Shown in pieces: positions 21,502 to 33,500 of a stretch of 64,000 nt of DNA. The stretch is from Cephalopachus bancanus (taxonomy: Eukaryota > Chordata > Mammalia > Primates > Tarsiidae), in assembly GCA_027257055.1 (NCBI GenBank), contig JAPVLO010000115.1, positions 2,914,001-2,978,000 of the forward strand, read 5' to 3'. The translations under genes were made by a program, and so were the position numbers. Numbering within the stretch: the first letter of the stretch is position 1; the number at the start of each line of letters is the position of its first letter. The notes beneath the pieces are model-generated. The model did no database searches and had not been told where the DNA came from. It was given only the letters and a program-made list of their open reading frames with translations.

Positions 21502-24500
21502 CTTTGCACAGGAGGCCAAGTTATCACAGGGGACTGATCTACACCCTCTGGGGGTCACCCTCAGAGGGGCAGGGAAAGGGCTGTCCCTGGTCAGAGCCCA
21601 AAGGACCTGTGTAGGCAGAGACCACATGGGATGGCCCAGTCATGTCCCTGCCCTGATCCACGTCACGCCTGATGGCGCCTTTCCTCCCAGATCCTGACAT
21701 ACATGCACTAAATGCTACAGGCATACCAATGAGCTATGCAAACACCTAGTTATACTTGCTTAATTGCCCTCCCCACGTGTACCCATACACACGCAAACGT
21801 GTATGCACACAATGATCCCCGGGAATTTGGTAGCCTTAGGCACCCAGTCATGACCTGACAGGGCATCACAGGACATCCTCCCCAAAGGAGCAGAGTGTAG
21901 AACTCAGGCTGTGCTTAAGACTCTGCAGACAAGGAGCAGGGGTATGGCATTCACATTCAGTAACTGTGTTATTTGGGCAAATGGCAAATACTCTGGAACT
22001 CAATTTTCCCAGCTGTAAAATGGGGGCAATAATAGTATTGACCTGATAAGGATGTTTGAGAGACTAAATGAGACAATGCTTGCATGATGCCTGACACACA
22101 GTAGGCACGCATTAACTGTTGGCTCTCATCCTCACCCTCCTTGTGATCAACAGCCATCGCCTAATAGTAGCAGGACTCCACCTCCATCAGTAACATGAGT
22201 GCTCAAGGGGAACAGCCTGTACTGGTGAGCTCATGCACTCTGCCTCTGCTACTCCATGACATCTTCCTAGGGAATATTCTAGGATGCTTCCCAAACACTG
22301 TCCAGGATCTTCCTTTCCTCCCTCAAGATTCCTGCTAGATGCTGGGTGGAGGCTGATAAATGTGATGTGGTTCCAACCCTTGAGCAATTTATAACCTATT
22401 TGGGAGATAAGCCCCATTCAGGAACAATGACACCATAACCCAGAAAGTGATGAGAACAGATAAGGGCTCTGGTGAGAGGGTGGAGGCGGGGGTGGGAGGA
22501 GCTGGCCTCTAGTGTATCCTCTGGGAAGAAATTGCAATCTAAAAGCAAATCCCCACCCAGGCATAAATGACCTGAGAACTGTCAGGCATAAGCTATAAAT
22601 CTGTTTTCTCACTCCTGTATAATTTACTAAGTTTAAGAGACAGAACGGGTAATTTTAAGAAAATAGAAACCAGCCCTTGCGTTTCTCATGTCCTGGGTTG
22701 CTGGGCACTGGGGTGTCAGGATTGGTGCAGGCCTCTGTCACTGGCCAGGATCTCGGGTGATCTTCACACTTCATGGCAGCCTCCAGGGTACAGCTTGGCC
22801 CAGGGAAGGGATTTCATTGACCAGGATCTCCGGGGTGAGCCAGTGGCCCAGCCAAGTCCTGGAGCCATCCAGGCAGGGTGCCAGCAGATCCTGGTAACAG
22901 CAGCACTCCTTTCTACGTCTAGCCTTTCCGGAATTCCACCGGCTCACCCAGGGTGACTGAATAACAGTAAGGAACTGGGTCAGGCCCCGAGAGGAAAATT
23001 CCATGCCGGTGCCCACAGAGGCTTGCCTGTGGGCCTGGGCTTGGCTCTGCTCTTGGGGCCAAATCAGGCAGGACCCAGCTTGGAGTATAAGCCTCCTGTC
23101 TCACAGCTCTGGGCCCTGCAGGAGCTGTGGCCACTTCAGGCAGAACAGAAACCCCCTCCAGCATCTGTGGCTTGCTCTGCCATGGGGACTGCAGAAGACA
23201 AAGTGTAGGACTGCTGGTTTTACCCAAAGCTTTCAGAACACACAACTCCCAGATTGAGTCCCCCCACCATGGAGCCTTAATGGCTCCCAACTGCCATTGA
23301 GTTGCCACACCCTTCCCTGGCCTTAAGGACTCACAGACTCTGCCTTGTACTTTCTCTGGGTGGCCTCTCATACCTGACACTCTGGGCAGACTGATGGCCT
23401 ATCATTCTTCTGAGGGGTCAGCCTTCTCCCTCCACTGGGGCCGCTTCTGGGCCCCTCTGCCTGGAGTGCTCCTCTGACCTCACTTACAGCCTCTGGTAAT
23501 CCCCCCATGGCCAGTCCAAGATGGATAATGGCCTATCACCTCCTGTGCAGTCAGTATCTCTCCTATCACAGCACTCCCCACACTGTTCTCCAAGGGCCTG
23601 TGACTCGTTTGTCCCCCAATTAACAATTACGGTCAGGCAGGGAATGCAGGGCTGTGTGTGTGGTTTGCCTTTGAATCCCAGCACCTGCAAGACCTTCCAG
23701 AAACACTTATTAGATGAACCATTGGATGGATGGATGAATGGATGAGCAAATGAATGACTGAATAAGTGAATTCTTGGATGTGAAAAAGGGAAGTCTCTGA
23801 ACTGAAAGGCTCTTGGTGGTGGTGGCAGTAGGCGCTTCTGGAGTAGAGAGCTGGCAGCTGTCTACCTACAAACATCCCTCTCTGTCTCTCCGCCAGTCCC
23901 TCCACAACAGCCATCTCTGTGGAGCTGAAGGATACCAAGCACTCCTCCAGCCTCATTTCAGATGACACTCTCCAAGTAGACCATGTGGCCCAAGACGACT
24001 TTCACAGTGGGCAGAGAATGGCTCCAAAACCACCAGGCCTTTCTTCAGGGACACCCCACAAGTCCATGGACTTGATTTCCCCACCACAAAGGCTGCACCA
24101 CTGATCATCCTTAAGCAGGTCACAAAGGGCTACTCAGATTGGGCCCCATCACCATCATTTGACTCTTTACTAATTCTTTCTGGTCACTGTGCTCCTATTC
24201 TAAAGGAAAATGAGAGCAACTTGGATGATGACTGGCTCGGGGCTCTGTGCCTCCCTCCATGATCCACAATAAGAATGTTTGGGAAGGGTTGCTCTGTAGG
24301 CCTGGAGCCCAGGCCAGCTAGAGCTGTCCCTGGGTTGGGGAAAAGCTCTCTACTTCCTCCTCCTGTCACTGCTGGAAATCTGCCTTTGAGACAAACTGAT
24401 TCCCCCAGACTGTGTGTGTTATTTTTTTTTTGTTACTATTTATGCTGATAAGTAAACATTCACATACACAAACATATGTAGATATGTACACACACATACA

Positions 24501-27500
24501 TTCTTGTACATGCTGTGAATATTTCTGGAACATAGCACAAGAAACTCTTGACAGTAATTGTCTTGGAGAGAAGACAGGGCCGCAGAAAGGACATGGAGAC
24601 AGTATGTACTCTTAAACTTTTGGAAACTTCCTGTTTCTGTAGTACCTATTTTTTAACCAATTAATACAAAACTTTAAAAGAGAATCTTGAACCATCTGGT
24701 CAGTGAGATGAATGTTGCTGAGTGTTGCCATCTCCTGCTCAAACCTGCCTCTGAATCGACACTATGGACCAAACGCTGTTGAGATTAAGAAAACAGTCGT
24801 CTGGCCCCAGCTGGCTTCTGGACCGGCTTTTTTTAAAGCACAGTGATTTTTGGAGGAAATAATATCAGCAATATATTTTGCCTCTACAGACTTTTTAGAA
24901 TTATGACACATTAATATTTGGGGAAGTAGACAAAAATATTTCGGATGGTTGAAGCAAAAACTGTGCTGCTAAAAAAAAAAATCCATACCAAAAAAATGAT
25001 TGAGGCTATACCTGGCCTTTATCCTTCATTAAAATAATGAAAACGAGCTGGCGCAATGACTCACACCTGTATTCTCAGCACTTGGGGAGGCTGAGAAGAT
25101 TGCTTGAGCCCAAGAGTTTGAGACCAGCCTGGGCAATATAGCAAGACCTTGTCTTTACAAAAATAAAAATATTAACTGGGTGTGATAGCGTGCACCTGTA
25201 GTTTCTGCTACTCAGAAATGTGAGGCAGAAGGATCGCCTGAGCCCTGCAGTGAGCCATGATCATGCCACTGCCCCTCAGCCTGGCTGACAGAGTGAGACT
25301 CCTACTCAAAAATAAAATAAAGGAAAAATAAAGAAAACAGAAAAGCCTGTGTTTATCCATCCTTAAAACATAAAGACAGAGGTAATGCTCTATCCACATC
25401 ATATCTTATGCTGAACAGAGGCCCAGTATCCAGCCCTTCCTCACATGCTGTGATGCCCAGTCCCCGGTCTTCATCCTTGGGGTACCCTCATTGTCTTGTT
25501 TGATGGGTGGTGACAACATTCCAGCTGTGATCTGGTCAGGGCAGAGGCTTCCACCTCCCTCATCCTACCCACTAGACTTCTACTAATGCAGCCTTGGGAC
25601 CTGGTCCCACTGTTGGTTCACTGGCACGTTAGCATCCTCAGAGCACGGGCTTCCTCTCTTTTGTTTACTGCTCTGTCCCCAGCTCCTAGAACTGTGCCTA
25701 ACACATACCAGTTGCTCTAAAAACAAGCCTTTGTCAAATTAATATTAACTCACAAGAACTAAAGCTCGAGGTGTTATACCCCAGGAGCCTTTGTCAAATG
25801 AGATGACCCCATCCTCTACAGAGGAGACTGACTATGGAATACTAAGGCTGGAATTTATGGTGACATCTGGCAGTTCTGTCCTTTAGATGTGGCCCTTTGA
25901 TCTCGCCTTGGATCTTGTCTCTTTCACACAGCATATTAGCTATCCTCCTGATCACTGGGTTGTCCCTTTCACACAGCATATTAGCTATCCTCCTGATCAC
26001 TGGGTTCCCCAAACTCTGGATCTTTCTCCAAGTTGGGAGGGGATGCAAAAAATCAGGTCCTTAAGGAACCTGCTGTAAGAAGAGGACAGAGGCAGGTATA
26101 GAAATAGCTGTGGACTTCGCAGCAACTTGGATGGATTTACAGTCGATCATACTCAGTGACCTATCACAGAAACAAAGAACAGAGCACCATATGTTCTCAC
26201 TCATAAGCGAGCCTTGAACGATGATTATCATACTATAAGAAAGGAATTGGCAGTAGTGGAAACTGCCAGGGATGGGGAGAGCGCACCTCATCAACAAGGG
26301 TACCTGCATAATGAACATTTGTATACCTAACACTAAATTGTACTCCACATCTTTAAAATTCAAAAGAAAAAAAATCATTGTGTCCATGGTGGTGGGTGAG
26401 AGGTGCTTTGAAGGAGGCACAGAAGAAGCGGGCGGAGGACATGGGTGCCGGGGACGGTGGTGGGCTGCGCTGAGCCCTGAAGGATGGGTCAGATTCATCT
26501 GGCCTTGGGACCAGGCAGCCAGGTAAGAAAAGACCTGGAGCCCAGCAGTGACACTGGCACAAATAAAACCAGCACTGATAATGCTAACACCAATGCCAAT
26601 AGGAAATGGTTAGCTCTAAGTTCTCCCCATAAATTATGCACTGAACTGAGTACTTTTTTTGTGCCCAATTTAATGACAGGGGTGAAGGACACACCCCTAT
26701 CCTTCACGGAAGGGACGCTCATCTTGGGAAAACTGAGGCCCTAAGAGAAGAAACCACGTGCCTGGATTCTGCCAACTCAGAGGTAGCCGCGTCTGACTCT
26801 GAACCCACGTCTGCAGACTCTGAGAGCCACGCCAAGAAAGCAAGGGGCCATTCAAGGAAGAGAAAGAGTAAGAGTTTCTCTAGATGATGCATTTGTCTAT
26901 GACCTTGGACAACAGACATGGACGTCTAGTCTTCATTCTGGGGCAGTTTGGTGGTGGATATGTGTGTGTTCAGATAAACTCTTGGACTGCTTGGAGGAGA
27001 ACATAGGAGACGAAGCCTAGGACCCAGGTCAGAGGCTGTCCCCACAGCTGAGATCAGAGGTGGCGGGGGCTGGGCTTGAGTAGGGTAGGAAAGGACAGTT
27101 CCAGAGGCCTGGAGCTGGCAAGATGAGCTGACAGAGGGACAGGAAGGATGCAGGGAGGCTCTGGGACTTCCCACTGGGAGGAGGGGTGGGGGTAGAGAAA
27201 GGCAGTGAGCAGGGAGCGAGAAAAGACTACCTGGGCTATGTAGATGAGAGGGCAGACTGTGGGGGTAGGTACAGGTAGGTGATCACAGACAGGTTACCAG
27301 CCCTCTCTGTACCTCTTTCAGGTGAGCCGCACACCTCCCTCCTCCGCCAGTCGGGAGAGAACTCAACAAAACAACCTAGGTGCAGCACTTGGCACAGCAT
27401 CTGCTTGTGGCACCTGATACATGGTCAGCGCCAGTCCCTCAGCCTCCTGATTCCCTTCTCTATGGTCCCTCATCCCCCCAAATGTCTGAACTGTCTTCCA

Positions 27501-30500
27501 GGAACTCACACGGACCCCCAGTGTGGGCTTACTTTAAGACCTTCCTTCTGGTAACTCTGGCAGATACAGTCCAGGACACCTCTGTATTTGTTTAAATAAA
27601 CCCCATCAGCTTGGAGTCGACTTTTCACGACATCCATAGGAGTCGCTGTCCCCCAAGAAATTGCTCCTGCAAAGAGAAAGAAAGAAACAGGTATCAAGGG
27701 CTTGCTGGCTGGGGTCTGGAGGGCTCTGGTTCCTTGTGGATTTCCATCACTCATAAACACATTAAGCTGCTGGGGGAAGGAACAGAGCTCAGGCTTAGGA
27801 CCCGCAAAGGCTGTTTCTGATCCTCTCTTGCCACTCACTGTACGACATGGCAGAAGTCTCCTCCCTCCTCTAAGCCTTGGGCCTCTCAGCTGTAAAATGG
27901 AGCAGTCGTAACTATCTGTGAGGGCCCCCTGAACTGATGGACATGAAGCACTAAGCACAGTGCCAGCCCCAGCCAGGGCTCGGGATGGGCAGGCTTTAGC
28001 AGCTGCCTTTTCTGGAGGAACAGTAACAGGATCCACAGATACTTGGCAGCAACTTCCTGGGGCACCAGAAGAGAGGGCCCGGTGGTGAGGGCAGTGAGGG
28101 TGGTGGTGGGGGTGGGGGATGGCACATGAGGCTGAAGGTTTGCAGCTTCCCGGAGGCAGGATTTACTCTGAACACAGAGAAGATAAGCAAACACATGCTC
28201 ACCAAGGAAGGGCCAGCCCGGGGACTGGAAGGAAAAAAAAAAAAGCAAGAACAGGTTTATTTAAAAATCTCCTTTCTTTTCCAAACACATGGAATAGAAG
28301 TCTTAGGATCATGTGCCATTGGGTCATCCTCACTGGATAAACTCAGGTAAAGAACTCTAGGAAAACAATGCCAGGTTACTGGATAAACACAGAAATGGCA
28401 CATCCTGGGGCCATATTCTCTCCTGGGGAGAGAATAACAAACTGACGTCAAAGTCCAGGGCGGCTGGTTTGGGAGGTTTTAGAATTGCTGCTCAGTAGAT
28501 CCCAAAAAAGCCCTTAACCCACCCCAGGCCCTTTGCCCATCTCGGCCTCCTGCCCACGGACCTTTGGAGTCCCTCTAAACGTTGACTCTCTCCTGCCTTC
28601 TGCCAGGATGACGAGGCCACTCCCCAGCTGCTGTCCGGTTGCATTCCCTTGTCCCTCTGCCCATGGGTGAGGGCATCACAAAATGAGATTTGCCTGCCAG
28701 ACCACTTGCACCTGCTTTCCCCAGAAAGGAGAGCAGACGGGGCCTTGCTGTCCTCTCGGCCAGCTGGTACTGGCTGAGCTTTTACTGAGAACGGGGCACA
28801 CGAGAGGCCTCAGACTTGTGAGGATAGAGGGCAGAACTACTGTAGCTATGACCATGAGCTTTGTCATGTGTTTGAGTTTACAGCTTGGCTAAATGTGATG
28901 AAAAGGAGGAGGAGGAGGAGGAGGAGGAAAAATAACGATTTTCTTCTCTGGCTGGATCTTTGCCATTAGCATCAAGCAAACCATTTTGCAAGCATCTCAA
29001 AAAGCAGTTCTTTCTTGACTTCCATATGCCCCTCTTGCTATAGCTCCATTTCTCTGTTCCTCATTAGAGCACAGCAAAATCCCTCAGAAGCGTTGTGTAT
29101 GAGGAGGACACAAAACAACCTGGAAGTATCTTTTGGAGGACGGGTCCCTTTGTAGCACAAGATTCCCCTGCTAGGTAAGTGTTCTGGGAATACACAGGCA
29201 TCAGTGTAACAGCTAGTGTTGCTGTGAGAGGCTGTGTTGTGGAAGAAACATCCAGAGTTGTGGCAAACAGGTGACTGGTTCTTCGGCCATGACAATTCAC
29301 CTGCCACGCCAAACTGAGTGTTCAGCAGTCTTTGACCAAAAATGACCTCCATCCCCCACCCTCTCTATCCACCTGATCTCACTCCGAGTGACTTTTTTAT
29401 GTTTGTTTCCTTGGTTGAAAAAAGTCCTCAAAAGGAAACGTTTTGCCAGTGTGGAAGAGATGAAACCAAAACTGGCAACAGCACTAAAAGGCATCAAAAT
29501 TGTCGAGACAAAAAACTGTTTTGATCAGGTAAAAAAGCATCTCCATAGTGTATTGCATCAAACGGTAAGTACTTTGAAGGTGACTGAAGTTTAAACATGT
29601 AAGAATAAATACCCAATTTTTGATAAATAAATTCCATTTGGGGGTGCTCCCTTTTTTATACCTGTATTCTCCAATTTCCTTCATCTCATTCTCTCTTGAC
29701 CTTACTCTAGGTTTTTAATGCCTTTTGTTCCACCAAAATAGCCCTTGTCAAAGTCCACAGTGGCCTCCACACTGTTAAATCCAAGCAAGGTGGGTAGCAT
29801 GTACAAAGGTCCTGTGGTGGGGGAAGAACCTGACAGAGTCAAGTTACAGCAGAGATTACAGACAAGGAGCCGGACAAGGAGCCAGGTCATTGAGGGCCTG
29901 AAAAACAACTGCAAGCATGTTGATTATTACCCTTCATGAAAGGAGGGATGTGGTACAGGGCTCTGAGTGGGGAGGTTCGGCAACCAGTCCATGGTCACAA
30001 AACGAGTAAGTGTGAATTTGAACTTAGATCTTTCTAACTGCAGAGTCCCTGCTATACTGGCAGCATCAGCTGGATGACCTTGGGTTGGCTACTTAATGCC
30101 TCTGGACTTTAGTTTTCTGATCTGTCAAATGAGGAGATTGACTCCTAAATTACAGAACTCACAAAACCCTCATCTTAGAAAGGTTTCTGGTGTGCTGATA
30201 TTCACTAAAGGTGAACCATGTGATAGATTTCCTTTCCAAAGCTCCATAACGCCTGACACAGAGTATGTGCTCAAAATTTATCTGTTGCCTGAAAGTTGAA
30301 TGAGCCCATATGGGGACTGCCATTCATAGAGCTCCAGAGGGAGGGCGAAGAGAGAGTGAGGGGTGTGGGGGAAGGGGCCATTCCAGTGAGACCTGGCACT
30401 GAGTAGATACTTAACACAGGACCACTGGGACCATGGCTGAATGAGTCCTGCCCTCCTTGGGGCTGAGAAGGGCATGGCAGGCTCCCCAGCTGTCCCACTG

Positions 30501-33500
30501 CTGCAGCCAGCAGAGAGACTGGGCTCTAGCTGCTGTGGCCCTTACCTGCCATGCCGCCCGCCAGCCACACGGCGCAGGGACTGGGGCTTGTGCAGGCCTC
30601 AGGTGTGATCCACTCACTCAGGAACACGTAGGGGATAAAGTAGAGACAGTAGCCTGGGACATCCCTCAGTAGCATGGCACTGGCGCCCCGGTACAGCCCC
30701 GCCAGGCCCTCATTCCTCACGATGGTTGCAATGCAGTGTACAGGCCCCTGATATGCTGGCTGCTCCCCAAGAGCCACCGCCCTGGACTTCAAACCGAGGT
30801 TGGCTGCAAAGAGAAGGGGAGAAGATGGCAAGCAAACCAGGGAGGTGAGAACTGGCCATTCCCTGGCACTGGAGCCAGCCCAGCCCATTGACAGCTCCCT
30901 CTCATGTGACCCATCGGCTTTTACCAAAACTTCTGACCTTTTTGGCAGCTCAAACCAGGATTCTGAGCTCCCAACAAGGAGCCCCTGCCAACATGCACAG
31001 CTGGGTTGGAGGCGACCTCAGCCACGTGGTAGAGCAGCAGTTGCCTTAGGATTCCCAGAGCTTTCTGATAACCATCGCTGGGTCTTTCCAAGCAGATGTG
31101 ACTGCAGAATGCTAGGATCAGTGATGACAACCCACACCAAGCTTTCTTGAAGCAGAAGCTAGAAAACTCAACATGCTCTATGTATATGCATATATGTATC
31201 TATGCACAGCATAGCAAAAAAAGTATATGAGATTTGGAGCCAGATGTCCTGGCTGCAAATCCTAGCTCCACCACTTATAAACTTTTCTACCTTGACATGT
31301 CAGCATTTTCGGCCTCTGTTTCCTTATTTTATTTATTTATTTTTTGAGTTGGAGTCTCACTCGGTCACCCAGACTGGAGTGCAGTGGCCGTTCCTGGCCA
31401 CTGCAGCCTCACCTGCTGGGCTCCCGCGATCCTTCCGCCTCAGCCTTCCGAGTAGCCGGAATTACAGGCATGCGCTACCACGCCCGGCTGATTTTTTGAT
31501 TTATTCTAGAGATGAGATCTCGCTGCCCAGGCGGGTCTCGAACCCACAGACTCAGGCAATCCACTCACCTCAGCCTCCCGAAGGCGCGGGATTACAGGCT
31601 GAGCCACCGAGCCCGGTTGTTTCTTTATTTTTAAGAGAGAGATAGGCTGCCATGAACATAAATAAGGTAACACAGGTAAATGTTCAGCATGGTGACTGGA
31701 AAGTGTTAGGAGCTCAGTAAGTTATCAATTGACCCCAAGGTGGCTGGCATGAATTGGATGCGGGACCCAATGGCTAGAGGGCTGGGGATGTTCTCACTGA
31801 CTCACTTTAGCCCTGGCCAGGCTGTACCTTAAACTGCTTGCTATAGGGCAGCACCAGTGCCCTTGACCCTTTGAAGTTCAGGGATCCTAGGCTGCCATCT
31901 TCTTGTCTGGGCTTGGGGAATCTATGCTGGTAGATCAGGAATTATTTATGTCCTAATTCCCTCCAGCCAGTTAGAGACTGTCTCTTTCCCACTTGCTCCC
32001 ACCTTCTCTTCTGACACTCATCTCCTCCTCTGCTACAGACCCTTTAGCACAGCTTTGGCTAACGGCCAGACAGACCTTCCAGTCCCAGAGCAAATGAAGA
32101 GGACTCTTGTTCTTGACTTTCTCTTCTCAAGGAACTATAACATGGCCAGGAAAGAAATAGAATGGAGTCTGTCTGTGACCACAAGTCCATTTTGCCACCT
32201 AGGTTTAATTCCCTGTTCATCATGTCCCAGTTTAGTTTTACACATGCTGGCAAAAAAGCAGATCATTTTCCTTACATGATTAAACTTCTGAGTCCCCCAA
32301 ACAGTTCCCTCTTTATCAGATTAAAGGTTAGGAACAAACAATCAGGTTCATAACTCCACAGTCTGAATTGGAGATTGGGGAGTAAAGGGCACCCTGAGGC
32401 GGGTGAGGTGGAGGAGCGGTCTCTGTTTGCCTGGGAAGTGAACTTGAACAAACTCATGCAGTGTTTTCCATATGTGTGTGGAGATGTTCCTGCCGTCTCT
32501 GTTAGGCCAATGACAGCGTGGACAGGAGACGAACCCCATTCACTTCTTCCACAGTGGGTGATCGGGGTGGTAGCTACTTTTGAGGGCACTAGGCCCCTCT
32601 GAGTGTGATCAGACACTGTGGAAGCCCACAGAGAGGTCACTAGGCCCCCTTTCCTCTCCTATAAATGCACGATGATACTGCCCGAGTCATGCTAGGAAAT
32701 TTTGCCATTAGACAGAATAGATGTCATTGTCCTGATGTATAATATAAACTTTGCCTGGGCTGCTTTCATCTCCAGGTGATAATGATCTGACCCGGGAGTC
32801 AAGGTTTTCATGAATCAACTATGGGCAGAGAGTAGCTTTCAAGTTACTGATTGAAGGAGAGGATCCTGATAACAATCTGCTTGTTTGGAGGTACGTATGT
32901 TGGGAAAACATTTGCCAAACCTCCAACTGGCCTTGTTAACAAAAAACTTTACCTTTATTGGCAGTAGTAGGAAAGTTTCCAGGCCCCAGAAGGCAGGGAA
33001 GAGGGGAGGGATTGGCAGTAATGGGAAACTGCCAGGGGAGGGGGGGCACACCTCATCAACAAGGGTATCTGTATAATGAACATTTGTATACCTAACCCTG
33101 AATTGTACCCCACATCTTTAAACTTAAATTTTTTTTTAAACTACGTTTTTCCTTTTCTTTTCGGGGTTAGCAATAAGGAAATTCTCTCATATTCTCCCAG
33201 GTTTGCAATATAAGCAATCTCACTTTTATTGCTTAGGAATTTCCCATTTATGACTTTTAAAGCAATATAGTTGTCACAGTGACTACCATCACCAGAATAC
33301 TGACACAGCTCTGAACTGACTCAGGTTTAGACTGTGAGGCCCTTGGAACTCCTTCTAGTTCCTTTATTCCCAATATTTTTTTAAAAAGAAATTTATTTGT
33401 AAATAATTCCAAATTTGAAAAAAAAAAAATTACAAAAAGCAAAATAGAACAAAGAATGCCTGTATATACCTTTTATTTATTTATGTTTTTACAAGTATAA

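Larger units (their letters stand above)
21502..27532 (-). other. SLC25A48: SLC25A48 intron 6
   Basis: The intron holds a MIR (21.96 kb), L2 fragments (23.4 and 25.6 kb), an AluJ (25.05 kb), a 45-bp tandem duplication (25.92 kb) and an L1 3' tail (26.1-26.37 kb). The remainder, including 22.2-23.4, 24.1-25.0 and 26.4-27.5 kb, shows no gene to me. Confidence 0.6.
27667..30545 (-). other. SLC25A48: SLC25A48 intron 5
   Basis: The intron contains MIRs (27.83 and 30.05 kb), a (GAG)n run at 28905-28929 and a mariner remnant (29.1-29.65 kb). The rest shows no gene. Confidence 0.6.

Noticed and set aside
28905..28929. (GAG)n as a coding polyglutamate tract
   Set aside because: It is in an intron of the minus-strand gene with no flanking conserved coding sequence.
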